Origin: Anarhynchus alexandrinus
Lineage: Eukaryota > Chordata > Aves > Charadriiformes > Charadriidae
Direction: 5' to 3'
DNA length: 64,000 bases
Assembly: GCA_008711295.1 (NCBI GenBank)
Contig: VUYV01000609.1
Location: forward strand, 217,212-281,211
The notes under the pieces are model-generated. The model made no database searches. It was not told where the DNA came from and saw only the letters and a list, made by a program, of their open reading frames with translations. Below, one piece after another: positions 36,014 to 47,865 of this stretch. The translations under genes were made by a program, and so were the position numbers. Position 1 is the first letter of the stretch; each line of letters opens with the position of its first letter.

Positions 36014-37312
36014 AGATTACGTTATACTTCACAGACTTAGATAGGGAGGAATTCACTGACAGATATCTGTACGGTGAGGTCAGAGGTACAGGAAACATGC
36101 AAGCGATCTGGAAATCTATTATTAAAATATTGAAATGAAAAAAATTTTCATTAAAATGAAAACTATTAGATGGTTAAATGTATGATAATTGATAATCAGC
36201 AGCACACTGACTGGAATGACCAAGACCAACAGTTATAGCCAACTCAGGAAGGACAGGTAGACAGAACTAGAAGAAGCATTGACTTGTATGTTAATTATAT
36301 CTAACAGCTGTTTTGACATCCAGAATTTAGCAAGATGCTTCTCTTTAAAATGGCGGGGTGATCTGAAGGAAGCAAAGAAAACAGATGTTACTTTTGCTGG
36401 ACGTCTCAGAACCATGAGGCCAACAGAAAGTTTGTGAGTTTTTTTTCTCACACAGCTGTAGATATAGCAAATACTATATAAAGAAGCAAAAGAGCATTAT
36501 CTTCTGTAAGACAAGTGAGGCAATCTAATCTTTTTCTCATCCCAACACTGGCAATGACTCAGCTTGAGCACTTCAAACCTTTCTTCCGGGCACCAGTCCC
36601 CAACAAAGTTGTGGGCTGGCAGAGATGCCCGTAGCAGAGCAGAGATGAAGAGCTGCAGTCATGAAAATCTGAGGAAACAGTTCAAGATTTTGGCAACATA
36701 AAGGCAAGTCTTAGGGGGAACATGGTAGCAATTGCTGCTGAGCAACTCATCTATTACCTCTATAGGAGAACAGGACAAAAGTAGCAGGTTTAAGTAGAAG
36801 AAGATTTTCCTTCAATACCATAAAAACTCTTTTAATTGTAAAGCTAAGCTATGCAGTCATGATCTGGAAACTCCATTCAAATGACCGTAAAAGCATGGGA
36901 CATTTAAGACTAGGCTGGCTACACAAGTATCTGTCAGGAGTTTCATGTGTAAAATTCATCTTGATTTTCTGAGTCTCTTCTAGGCCTGTTTGCTATGACA
37001 ACATATAAAATAGCAAATAAAAAAGATCAGGGCCTGCTCTCTGGCCCAGAGGACAGCTAAAAGTGTGTAGCTTGTACAAAGATTGCTAAACTTGCTTACT
37101 GCATATTTCCTGTCCTATAGCTGCATTTAAAAAGCCTCCTGACAGCCCTCTTCCAAACAGTGCTTGCCAATTGTCTAGGCAACAATTGGTTGGCACAGGA
37201 CAAAAACTATGTCAGGGACCTGGCTAAACAAAGCAAGGATACGGACTTGAGCCAGCGATCCAGTCCCTGCCTGTATCCTTTTAGGTCTAGTAGTATAGGT
37301 GTAGCTTGCATG

Positions 37313-37334
37313 CCAGGACCAGGACCAGGACCAG
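37313..37334 (+). repeat. Hexamer tandem repeat (CCAGGA)3.7
   Basis: Three exact CCAGGA units followed by CCAG. A short hexanucleotide array, perfect over 22 bases and therefore likely recent. Confidence 0.9.
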
Positions 37335-37845
37335 TTAATTCTCTGGATAAATAATATGTGAATTAAATTCAGTGCCAACTACTGCAAAGTAAAGCACACA
37401 AGGAAAAAAAAATATCTCTAATTCTACAAATTCATAGATGGATTCTGAATTAGATATTACCAGCCAGCAAAGAGATTTTGGAATGATTACAGATCTGAAA
37501 ACATCAATAACAATAAAAAGATAAACAGAAAATGTGAATTGTTTTCTAATAAACAAAATAGGAAACTAAACAAAAGTGAAGAAAATGGAAAACATAATTA
37601 TGCTGCTATACAACTTCATAATGCAGGGAAATCTCGAATACTGTGTACACACTTCATGCCACTTATCTCAGACACAAGGTTATGATACTATTCACAGCAC
37701 ACATTAAGTGACAAGGATGGCTGGTAGTATGGAACAGCTTTCTACGGCTCAGGAAATCTCTAATACACTAATTCACAAAGGCAGGAAGAGATATCTGGAA
37801 AAGAACACTCTCCTCTTGCTCTCTTTCTTACATTTTTTTTTTTTG

Positions 37846-37862
37846 TCAACTGAGTCAGTTGA
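37846..37862. promoter_or_regulatory. 17-bp palindrome centred on an AP-1 type motif
   Basis: TCAACTGAGTCAGTTGA reads as 8-base arms around a central G. The middle 7 bases (37851-37857) are TGAGTCA, the standard AP-1 (Fos/Jun) binding site. The symmetric extension is similar in layout to an extended Maf/NF-E2 site but lacks its TGC/GCA ends. Binding is not shown by sequence alone. Confidence 0.35.
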
Positions 37863-37970
37863 ACTCTTTTAGACAGTTCTTCAAGCTCTTCTAAACCCAA
37901 TAGTTCATCCCACTTCATCCCAATAGCTTTTATTTACATCTATTGCTTTTTAATACTTGCTTCTTCAGTG

Positions 37971-39885
37971 CAACAGGCTCCTAGACAATCTCAAAGACAA
38001 AAAGGAAGCCTACAGAGGGTAGAAGCAAGGACAGGTAGCCTGGGAGGAGTACAGAGAAATTGTCTGAGCAGCCAAGGATCAGGTTAGGAAAGTGAAAGCC
38101 CAGATAGAGTTAGATCTGGCCAGGGACATCAGGAGCAACAAGAAAATCTTCTATGGTTAAGCCAGTGACAAAAGGAAGACTAGGGAAAATGTGGGCCCTC
38201 TCTGAAAGGAAAGAGAAGACCTGGTTACCTGGGATATGGAAAAGGCTGGGGTCCTCAATGACTTCTTTGCCTCAGTTTTTACTGGCAAGTGCTCTAGGCA
38301 CACTGCCCAAGTCACAGAAGACAAAGGAAGGGACTGGGATAATGAGGAACTGCCCATTGTAGGAGAAAACCAGGTTCAAGACTATCTAAGGAACATGAAG
38401 GTGCAAAAGTGCATGGGACCTGATAAGATTCATCCATAGGTCCTGAGGGAACTGGTGGATGAAGTTGCCAAGTCACTTTCCATCACATTTGAGAAGTCAT
38501 GGTAGTCCAGTGAAGTTCGCACTGACTGGAAAAGGAAGACCCGGGGAAGTACAGGCCAGTCAGTCTCACTTCTGTGCCCAGCAAGATCATGGAGGAGATC
38601 CTCCTGGAAACTCTGCTAAGGCATATGGAAAATAAGGAAGTGATCGGTGACAGCCAACATGGCTTCACTAAAGGCAAATTGTGTCTGATAAATTTGGTGG
38701 CTTTCTACGACAGCATTACAGCATTGGTGGATAAGGGAAGAGCAACTGATGTCATCTATCTGAACTTGTGCAAAGCATTTGACACTATCCTGCACAACAT
38801 CCTTGTCTCTAAATTGAAGAGACATGGATTTGACAGATGGACCACTGGGTGCATAAGGAATTGGCTGGATGACCGCACTCAGTGGTGACCAGTGATGAGT
38901 TGTGTTCCTCAGGGATTGGTTCTGGGACCCGTGCTGTTTAACATCTTTGTTGGTGACAGGAACAGTGGGATCGAGTGCACGGTCAGCAAGTTTGCCAACA
39001 CCAAGCTGTGTGGTGCAGTTGACACTCTGGAGGGAAGGAATACCATCCAGAGGGACCTGGACAGGCTTGAGAGGTGGGCCTGTGCAAAACTCATGAAGTT
39101 CAGCAAGGCCAAGTGCAAGGTCCCGCACTGGGGTTGGGGCAATCCCAAGCACAAGTACAGAATTGATTGAGAATGGATTGAGAGCAGCTCTGAGTCAAAG
39201 GCCTTGGGGGTGTTGGTTGATGAGAAGCTCAACATGAGCCAGCAATGTGCGCTTGCAGCCCAGAAGGCCAACTGTATCCTGGGCTGCATCAAAAGCAGCA
39301 GGTCCAGGAGGCCAGCAGGTCAAAGGAGGTGATTCTGCCCTTCTACTCTGCTCTCGTGAGACCCCACCTGAAGTACTGCATCCAGCTCTGGGGGCCCCAC
39401 CATAAGGAGGACATGGACCTGTTGGACTGAGTCCAGAGGGGGGCCACAAAGATGATCAGAAGGCTGGAGCATTCTCCTGTGAAGACAGGCTGAGAGAGTT
39501 GGGGTTGTTCAGCCTGGAGAAGAGAAAGCTCCAAGGAGATCTTATAGCAACCTTCTAGTACTTAAAGGGGGCCTACAGAAAAGGTGGAGAGGGACTCTAT
39601 ATCAGGGAGTGTAGCGATAAGACAAGGGGTAACGGTTTTAAACTGAAAGAGGGTAGGGTTAGATTAGATATTAGGAAGAAATTCTTTACTCCGAGGGTGG
39701 CAAGACACTGGAACAGGTTGCCCAGAGAAGTGGAGGCCCCATTCCTGGAGGTGTTCAAGGCCAGGTTGGATGGGCCTTTGAGCAATCTAGTGCAAGTGCA
39801 AGGTGTCCCTGTCCATGTCAGGGGGGTTGAAACTAGATGATCTTTAAGGTCCCTTCCAACCTAAACCATTCTATGACTCTATGAT
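37971..39885 (+). mobile_element. CR1 retrotransposon, 1.9 kb, longest copy in the window (group B)
   Basis: Homology begins near CAACAGGCTCCTAGACAATC and runs through the region before the reverse transcriptase, the reverse transcriptase itself, the C-terminal domain and the 3' UTR to the tail CATTCTATGACTCTATGAT. The 5' UTR, ORF1 and endonuclease are missing (5' truncation). The coding part is broken by stops and frameshifts. The last part is the forward version of the minus-strand tails at 10 and 20 kb. No confident target-site duplication was found. Confidence 0.95.
38236..39430 (+). pseudogene. CR1 ORF2 reverse-transcriptase remnant, catalytically dead
   Basis: The product would be the reverse transcriptase of a CR1 element. 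Visible in order are [17 protein letters not shown] (38236 on), then a frame change near 38540 to [20 protein letters not shown] and [15 protein letters not shown] (38574-38888). Next come the motif-A region [13 protein letters not shown] and, after a TGA at 38886, [15 protein letters not shown] (38892-39170). The motif-A aspartate is asparagine (AAC, 38763-38765), and the FADD box reads F-A-N-T (38991-39002), so the catalytic aspartates are lost. A further frame (39245-39430) carries [19 protein letters not shown]. Stops also occur at 38437-38439 and near 38502. Confidence 0.92.
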
Positions 39886-41970
39886 AATCCAGGTCTGCAT
39901 TGGTCTTTTTTATGATCCAAATACATTCACCTTAATAGTCATTCCATGGTCAAATAATGAAAACTACTGAATCAAGGAGAGCAGAAGATGCTTTATGACT
40001 CTGAAAATCAAACTATTTTCATTTAGGTACATGTTAAAGAGTCTAACAGTCAACCATCAATTAAATAAAAAAAGCCCCAAACAAACAAACGCAAAACTAA
40101 GACCACTGAAAACAAAGCAGAAGAAATATGAAATGTGAATAACTGGAAAAAGATAAAACAACAATGGACAAAAAGCTTGAAGTCTGTTTTCTCCTTTTTT
40201 TTCTTTATTTCTCCCATGACTGCTGATTTCATCCATTGCATTTGTGTTTAACATAAAATATCACTAACATACTGATACACTAGAGTCCACATTCTAATTT
40301 TAATTAAAATCAAATATATCTGGTGGTGTATTTTTTGCTTCAGAGGAATAATTGCACATTTATGCTGTTTTAAATGAGAACAGAATTTGTCTCAGTACAT
40401 TTTTTACACACTTCACTAGTTGGGTACTGAGAATGTCTTACTGGATTGGTTGGATTTTTTCCTCATAAGAAACAGACGTGATAATTTGTATTTGGCAGTT
40501 AAACACCTGGTCACTAAATATTTAAAATTCTGAAATGAAATGCCTCTCAATAAGCTATGAAGCAATAATATGCAAATACTTACTTATAGTCAATCGGCAT
40601 ATAACAAGGTATGAACAATGTGTGTGCATTTTAATGAAGTGATGTAAATTACCTCAGAAGCTGGAAGACACTGCCAAAAGTTTGAATTGTATCCAAAATA
40701 AGAATGTCTGTTTTCCCTACAATCTGCTGAATGCAGAATGCATTAGTATCTCGGCACCGCACAGCTGTGTTTTTCTATCGAAGCAGGATAATGCCTGCTT
40801 TCAGATTTGGAAAAAAAAAAATCCTTCCTAATTGAGTTGGGTACCTTTATCTGCATTCAAGCTGCTGCTTATTTATTTTTAAATAACCAAATTCTGGCAA
40901 CATTTTATCCTGAATGGAACACACAGTTTAAAAGAGTTGGGCATTCCATGGCAGCCTTCTGCTATGGAAACACAGTACCTACTCAAGACAGACCTTGATC
41001 TTTTTTGTTTTTCCTCATGACTAATCAACCAAAATTTCTTTGTGATCTTACCTATGGCCTCAGACTTGTTCCTCCTTACTGTCTGAAACAATTTTATAGG
41101 ACAATCATAACACAGAGCCACAGTTCTCCCTTTAACTGTCCTGGTGCAATATCCAGGTCCGTGCCTCTGCAAGGGCAGGCTCCTCTCTTAAAGGGGAGAC
41201 TCTCCTCTTGGTGAGAAGGTCTCCATCACTTTCGTCTCCATACTTTGCTAGTGCAAACAGTATGCTTTAGCTCCAAAAGATCTGGAGAGCCCAGCAAGAC
41301 AATATGAAGGGCAGGCTTGCTCAAGTGAAGGATTCAAGAGAAATCTAAGTCATGAATAAATGGTGCATGAACCACTCCATGGCTCCAGACACGAACTGTT
41401 TGTGATGTTTTGTGAAGAGTCTCTTGCTCCTTTCTCATTTTCTGGTGTCACAGTGAGGTGACCCGCCTTGCTACATTTGGTACATGTGAGAGCGCTGTTG
41501 AGCAGCCTAGCATAAATGTGGCTGCTCTTTGCTGGGGAAGAGTTCAGTGAAGTCAGATCTAGAAAAAAATATTAAAACCTGATGAAAGTGATCTTCAATA
41601 CAATTTCCCTACAGTTATGATCCATGGTATCTATACAAAGTAGAACATGCTCTTCTTTTGCAGCAGAGCTATACTACTCCAGACCCCTCTCGTCCACTGA
41701 GCGGCCTCAGGCTGCTATAATAAAAATATTTCCAAGGAACTCTGTTATTCTGAAGTCAAAAGCAATTTCTCTTCTCAGTTATACTCCACTGTAACACAGA
41801 GAACCTGTACTTACATAGTTAGAGTTAATAATGGTGCAGAGTCCCAGTTGGAAGAAGTCCATAAGTATGTGCTTCAGTCTTTTTTAATCAGGAGTTTGAT
41901 AAAACTGAATCACATGCTTTAAGATTAATAAAAGTTTATCTTAAGTTTAGGAAAAAAAATTACTATTATG

Positions 41971-42004
41971 TCATACACAAGCCTGTGTTCAGGCTTGTGT
42001 ATGA
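41971..42004. repeat. Perfect 15-bp-stem hairpin
   Basis: TCATACACAAGCCTG (41971-41985) is the exact reverse complement of CAGGCTTGTGTATGA (41990-42004), with a 4-base loop TGTT. The next outer base pair is a mismatch. The stem is too short for a canonical microRNA precursor. A template-switch mutation during replication is the likeliest origin. Confidence 0.95.
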
Positions 42005-44770
42005 AAGAAATCACATTTCAGTAATGTATTAGAAGAAGGTAGATCGTTAGATAATATAAATAAATCATTGCAGTTCCACTGTCTTCATTACAGCAAAGAA
42101 TCCAGCCCCTGAACCAAGATATTTTGTTCATTTTGTTCTTAACTCTCCCTAATTTTACAAACACATGCTTTTCAGAAAGTTGTGATTCACTTATTTATAT
42201 TTTCTCACACAACAATTTTTTAGTGTTTACACTTACTGTTGTATTCTAACCAAGCCAAATTTTTATTTCATACCTTTACTTTCTATCTGAGCATATTTCA
42301 GCAAAGTAGAGATGCGATCTGATTACCATGTGTCAAATATGACTCCTTTTACACTTTTCTATTAAGGCAAGGAAACCTTATTTAACAGTCTTTTATCAGT
42401 TTTGTACAGGAAGAATAAAGTTCTGTTCACACAAGAGATTTGTGGTTTATTAACTTAAGTTTTTTTATAAAGTGAATTAGTTAAACTCCATTGTGGATGT
42501 ATAACTCAGTTTAAAAGCAGTTTATTTCAGTTTAGCTTAAACAGATTCCAATTTATGCTAAATTGAAAAATGCCTCATTTAAACCGCAATAAAAGTAGCT
42601 TCACAACTTCATTTACTGGTTTAGTTAAATTAGTTAGATTTATTACATTTGGTTGAACCAACATAATAGTATCACAGATCCAAGGCTGAAATCTTAAGCT
42701 AACATGTAGCCTGGCAAGTTTATCAATTTTAGCAGCAGATATCTGCTGGTATTGCTAATTATCTTTCTGCTTTGGGCAGTGATTAACAAAGCCCACCTGA
42801 AAAGGGTTACTGTGCAGAGCAACAGCACTGTGCATATGAGTGAGACGTAACAGTATCTTACAATGATCTGCCAAACACTTCATACCAAGAACAAGTTAAA
42901 ATAAGGATTGGAACAAACCTCAAATGCATCAAGGAAAACTGAGCCCTATGCAGATCCTCATTATGACACGTAATTGGTTTGTGATAAAAGTTTGTTTTCT
43001 GAATCATTTTCCAGTGATCTCAGTGACCTCACACTGAGAAGAGCAAACATTACTATGACTCCTCCAAGGACTCTCTGAAGTCATGGCTATGTATAACCCT
43101 AGCCCAGGTGAAGAGAACTCACACCTCATGTGACCGGTTCTTGCTGACTGTAAGCTTGCTGTAAGTATGGGTGAGGATTTAGCTGGGCAAAACGGTTAGC
43201 AAAGAAAGTCACTTGATGTACAAAGAGAAGAAAGGAGGAGCCCATGACCTTAGCCTCAGCCCAGGGCTCCCAGGAATCTGCCACCAGCTCTCCCTCAGGA
43301 CAGGGATAGTTCCTTGATGACAAAAATGAATTCAAGCACATACCCAGGCAGCACCATATTACTACTCTAATGTATTTGCAATGATATAAACTTTTGCAGA
43401 GGGACTTCATATGGCAGAATCAAAGTGCATCAAATTTTAGCCTCAACAGGCAGAATAACCAAACATTCACAGAGTTGCAATTATCCAGACCCAATGAGTG
43501 GGTACATGCTCAGTTACCACTGTTCTTTATACTGTTTTTCCCAAGCAAATGAAGTCTTGAAATTATCAAATACCTGTAAGCAACCATTTTTTTTCAGCTA
43601 TCACAGACTGGTAATTCAGATGTCATTCAAAATAAATCTGTGGCTGGACTCAATGCATTTTTTGTTTTGTTTATATCTTCAGTTTCATATGTTTGAAAAC
43701 AGACTTTGCTTTTCATAAAATGAAACTTTTCATCACAAAAAAAAAAGACAGAAAGCACAAGTTCTCTATTTAATATTTCATGAATATGTGTCTTCATTCA
43801 GCTTAATAGGGGTGTTATGGGTATTAACCCTTTCACAAATCATTTCTTCCCCCGCTTCAGTTATAAACTATAGTCTAAGCACTATTTTACTTTACTTTCC
43901 CACTACATACAGTTAAACAACTATAGAAAGTTTGAACATATGCAGTCATTTGCACATATCTGCATACATTCATATGCATAAATACACATAGCACAGAAGG
44001 TGAAACTCAAAGAATGTGAGTTAAGAAACTGAAATTCTCTTCAAGGGCTGAGCTAGCTTTGAAGGTAACTCACTGAGCTGTGAGGTAAACCAAGTACCAC
44101 ATAAATTTATATACTTATTTCCTTCTTAAAAAGAAGAAACACTACCTTGCAATCAGTTTGCAATTAATACACTACCTTGTTAGCTTGCAAGGTCTAAAGT
44201 AAGCACAGGATTCTTTTTTGTTCTTCATCTAGTTTGTGATCCTTTTTTTCAGAAGGGGGGAATCTGCTATTTGGAAATTCCATTTACAAGCATTTTCATA
44301 TCAAAATAGGTATCTTCACATGAAAGTCAGAGGAATCTTTTTTTGAAATATGTCCTTTTTAAGTTTTTCAAAGAATTCTTTTCAGAAAAGGAAAGCACCT
44401 CATCAGCTCTCATGCACACAAATCTTCAAATGCTGTTTTTGAAGAATTGCATTTAAAAGTATGTTCAGTCATATACCAAGCATGAGAAGCTGGAAAGAAA
44501 GCCTTTGAATCTGAACTCCAGCTCATCATAATCTGGTTAAAATTATCTCCAACACCACCTGTCATTATTAATGCAGGAAGAGAGGCAGAAAAATACCTTC
44601 AGCCCAGCTACATTATTGCAAATAAGGTCCATCTGCTTTTCACTGTTCTGTCATATAATAATAGCAGCTATATTTATGATGGATTTAGGATTTTGCCTGT
44701 AGTGGATGAATGTGTAACTGCTTTTATTAAAAATGCTTTTCTTTGAGGGTGTTCTATTATCTTAGCAGAT

Positions 44771-44811
44771 TTTATACCTAATTTTCATTGGAAATTTATA
44801 CCTAATTTTCA
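44771..44811 (+). repeat. 24-bp-period partial tandem duplication
   Basis: TTTATACCTAATTTTCA occurs at 44771-44787 and again at 44795-44811, identical over 17 bases, with TTGGAAA between. This is a local duplication of 1.7 copies. Confidence 0.9.
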
Positions 44812-45637
44812 CTGTAATCCTCAGTCTTTTATATATTCCATTGCTAGGTAAATTATTGTTTCCAATTATTCATATTCTCATTTTATATGTATATTCACAT
44901 ATATATAAATTAAAAAAAATACTCTATTTAGCATTTTGTGTTAAATGGTATAGCAGTGCAGAATCTGATTTAACATCATAATGGCTATAAGAGCCATTTT
45001 ATAGTAGCCATGGTAAAACATTCATTATCTGTGTCATTTAAGGAAACACATTAAAAAAATAAAATCCACAGAAAAAGACTTAATTTCTAAAAGAGAAAGC
45101 AAGGATGTTTGTTAAAAACAAATGAAAAGGAAAAGCTTGAAAGATAAAATGCTTGCTGTTATCATGGGTAGTGTTCAAAACAGAGCAAGGAGATTCAGGG
45201 TAAACAGTGGGTGCGTCTACATTAGCTAGCAGTGTGGTGCATCGACCCAGGGGCTGTGGTGTGACTTATCCCTCGCTTGCTGTCTGTTGTCAAAGTCTAC
45301 ATAATTCCTAGTGACTTTGTGTGCCCCAAAAAGAGTATGCTGGTCAGAAAAACAAACACTCATCAGTAAGATTTTAAGCAGACCAAAAAAAGTAAAAGAG
45401 GCTATTAGCAGTAAAAGATATCCTTCAGAAATTGTAATTTGTGTCCAGACTAGAAGAACAGAAAGAAGTTAAATGCAAAAGCATGACAACACAGGCCAAA
45501 AAAAGAGTGTGAGGAAGTAATTCATAAATGCTTTAAACTCAGAAAAGAACCTTTTTTTTCTAGACTCATTAGATGAGTTGAATCAGTAAAAAAGTCTTCA
45601 GTACCTATAGATGATCAGTGTGTTGTATGAGCACTCA

Positions 45638-46790
45638 AAGAATCATAGAATCATTTAGGTTGGAAGAGACTTTTAAGACCATTGAGTCCAACCATTAACC
45701 TAACACTGCCAAAACCACAACTAAACCATGTCCCTAAGTACCACATCTGCGCGTTTTTTAAATACGCCCAGGGATGGTGACACAACCACTTCCCTGGGCA
45801 GCCTGTTCCAGTGCTTGATAACCCTTGTGGTGAAGACATTTGTCCTAATATCCAATCTAAACTTCCCCTGGAGCAACTTGAGGCCTTTTGCTCTTGTCCT
45901 ATAGCCTATTACTTGGGAGAAGAGACCAATACCCACCTTGCTACAACCCCCTTTCAGGTAGTTGCAGAGAGCGACAAGGTCTCCGCTCAGCCTCCTTTTC
46001 TCCAGGCTAAACGAGCACAGTTCCCTCAACTGCTCCTCATAAGACTTGTCCTCTAGACCTTTTAGCAGCTTTGTTGCCCTTCTCTGGACACGCTTCAACA
46101 CCTCAATGTCTGTCTTGTAGTGAGGGGCCCAAAAGTGAACACAGTATTTGAGGTGGGGCCTCACCGGTGCCGAGTACAGGGGAACAATCCTGCTGATCCC
46201 ACTATTCCTGATACAAGCCAGGATGCCGTTGGCTTTCCTGGCCACCTGTGCACACTGCTGGTCATTTTCTGCAGGGCAGCTTTCCAGCCACTCTTCCACA
46301 AGCCTGCAGCACTGCCATGGGGTTGTTGTGACCCAAGCGCAGGACCCGGCACTTGGCCTTGTTGAACCTCCTACCATCGGCCTAAGCCCGTGGATCCAGC
46401 CTGTCCAGATCTCTCTGCAGAGCCTTCCTACCCTCAAGGAGATCAACACTCCTGCCCAGCTCGTTGTCATCTAAAAACCTACTGAAGGCGCACTCGATCC
46501 CTTCATCCAGATCATTGGTAAATATATTAAACAGAACTGGCCCCAATACTGACCCCTGGGGAACACCACTTGTGACCAGCTGGAATTTAACTCCATTCGC
46601 CACCATTTTTTGGGCCTGGCCAGACAGCCTGTTTTTTACCTGACAAAGAGCACAACTGTCCAAGCCATGAGCAGCCAGTTTCTCCAGGTGAATGCTGTGG
46701 GAAATGGTGTTAAAGGCTTTACTAAAATCTAGGTAGACAACACCCACAGTTTTGCTCTCATCCACTAAAGACAAGATCACAGCAGAAAAA
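45638..46790 (-). mobile_element. CR1 retrotransposon, 1.15 kb (group A)
   Basis: The plus strand starts AAGAATCATAGAATCATTTA (tail complement), followed by CTAACACTGCCAAAACCAC as in the 18-kb copy. The homology runs through the ORF2 C-terminus into the reverse transcriptase and stops abruptly at about 46790, inside the region before motif A. It is the second-longest CR1 copy here and the least damaged in its coding region. Confidence 0.95.
45721..46780 (-). pseudogene. CR1 ORF2 reverse-transcriptase/C-terminal remnant, motifs kept but frameshifted
   Basis: Minus-strand frame 46382-46780 (132 codons) shows [15 protein letters not shown] (motif A; aspartate codon at 46729-46731), then [18 protein letters not shown] and FLDD (46466-46477), a variant of the usual FADD active-site box. 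This frame ends at a TAG by 46382. The protein then continues in another frame within 45721-46470 (249 codons, the longest in the window), with [57 protein letters not shown] and the C-terminus ADVVLRDMV. The N-terminal part of that frame, up to about 46240, is an out-of-frame shadow. Endonuclease and ORF1 are missing. Confidence 0.93.
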
Positions 46791-46831
46791 CTAGACTAAT
46801 TCTTTCTTACTAATGGTGCTCGCTACGAGAA

Positions 46832-46874
46832 TTTTGTTTTTTCTTTTTCTTTTCCTTTTTTTTTTTCCTTTTAG
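46832..46874. repeat. Polypyrimidine tract
   Basis: TTTTGTTTTTTCTTTTTCTT followed by CC and T runs, ending TTTTAGG. It resembles a splice-acceptor pyrimidine tract, but no coding exon can be defended after it. Confidence 0.8.
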
Positions 46875-47130
46875 GCATGATTCTAAAATGTCATAGGCTG
46901 GAAAGCCAGTAGAATAGGTTTTAGAATAAAGTGATAAAGTAAATCAATACATGATAAACCGAATACAAACAAATCACCTGTACTGAATTACATTCACTGA
47001 AGAATGAATACATGCAGTATGTGCAAATGTCTGACACTCCAAAACTTTTCTTAATTTCTACAATAAAAAAAAATTCAAGACAGTCAGAATTGGAACAGAG
47101 ATGTGCAACAGAGTTGCAAGATATTGTAAT

Positions 47131-47865
47131 GCTGAATAAATGAGCAACGAAATTGCACATGAAATTCAGCTTTGATAAAATGTGAAGGTAGCTTCTAATC
47201 TGGGTATTTCTAGTCCTTCCAGTCTAGAAAGAGCACTTGGAGGACAGTTTTGAAAACCTCAGCTCAATACTCAGAAGTACTTAGAAGGCAAATATAACAC
47301 TAGAATGTATTAGAAGGAAATAGAGAACAAACCAAAATGCCACTTTAAAGCCATGGTGTGATAGTATGCACAGTTCCACTTACCTGATCTTCAAATATAT
47401 GAAGCTGAGAGAAGAACTTGAAAAGACGCAGAAAATGGGATAAGGCTGATCAAACAAGTGGAATAGCTTCCACAAGAGAAGAAGCTATAAATGTAGAGGG
47501 GAGAACTTGACAGCCTATGACTCTAGAGCTTGGAGAAGACAGGGCTATAAACTTATATGCAATGACAGATATGATGAAAGAGTGAATAGGAAATTATTTT
47601 TTTCATTATTTCTCCTACTAGGGATGCTAAATGAAATAAAGAACTAAAAAATAGTTGAAGGACTTTCTTTATGCTCCACACATTTCAGTTGTGGAATTCA
47701 TTGCTATGAGGTTCTTTGAATGCCATAATTTTGAATGGACTAGAAAATCTACTGCAGAAGTTTATGGAAGAAAGGTTCATTATAGGATACTGAACAAAAT
47801 AAACTGGATGCAAATTCTTATGCAGAAAGTCCTTAAAATATTGATTAACAGAACCTAGGAGGATA
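47131..47865 (+). mobile_element. Ancient CR1/L3-like retrotransposon (group D)
   Basis: A strongly mutated but collinear series of CR1/L3-like signatures is visible: AAATTGCACATGAAATTCAG (47159 on), then GAATGTATTAGAAGGAAATA followed by AGAGAACAAA, then AAGCCATGGTGTGATAGTAT. Further on come TGATCAAACAAGTGGAATAG, TATGATGAAAGAGTGAATAG and TGTGGAATTCATTGCTATGA, and then AGTTTATGGAAGAAAGGTTC and CTGGATGCAAATTCTTATGC. This order matches the C-terminal ORF2 and 3' UTR of old amniote CR1/L3-like elements known to me. The coding frame is destroyed. Decayed 3' UTR similarity may extend to about 47965. It is much older than the copy ending just upstream at 46790. Confidence 0.7.

Larger units (their letters stand above)
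31705..37970. other. Long unique stretch without a supported gene
   Basis: AT-rich noncoding sequence with small simple repeats at 34523, 35991 and 37313 and an AP-1-centred palindrome at 37846. Open frames are 111 codons or fewer and unrecognised. A short SINE-tail-like motif lies near 32795. Confidence 0.5.
39886..45637. other. Long unique stretch without a supported gene
   Basis: AT-rich with short open frames (97 codons or fewer), none recognised. It contains the perfect hairpin at 41971 and a 24-bp-period duplication at 44771. A motif ACACTACCTTG is repeated 30 bp apart at 44139 and 44169. A possible worn DNA-transposon-like AT-rich stretch at about 42440-42650 could not be assigned. 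Confidence 0.5.

Noticed and set aside
38616..39292. 178- and 127-codon minus-strand frames
   Set aside because: They lie antisense to the CR1 reverse transcriptase and have no independent support.
42440..42650. AT-rich stretch with GTTTA/TTAAA words resembling a worn DNA transposon
   Set aside because: The repeated words are short and AT-biased; no clear terminal repeats or target-site duplication could be set.
44139..44193. ACACTACCTTG repeated 30 bp apart, plus a short ACCTTGCAA/TTGCAAGGT inverted pair
   Set aside because: Arms of 9-11 bp are within what chance and local slippage can produce.
45205..45340. GCGTCTACATTAGC-type wording resembling an amniote interspersed repeat
   Set aside because: The match is short and from memory only, with no boundaries.
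46161..46474. Several overlapping plus and minus frames of 63-108 codons over the CR1
   Set aside because: They are other-frame shadows of the CR1 ORF2 sequence.
46832..46876. Splice-acceptor-like polypyrimidine tract ending TTTTAGG
   Set aside because: No open coding exon follows; the sequence downstream soon enters an ancient CR1.
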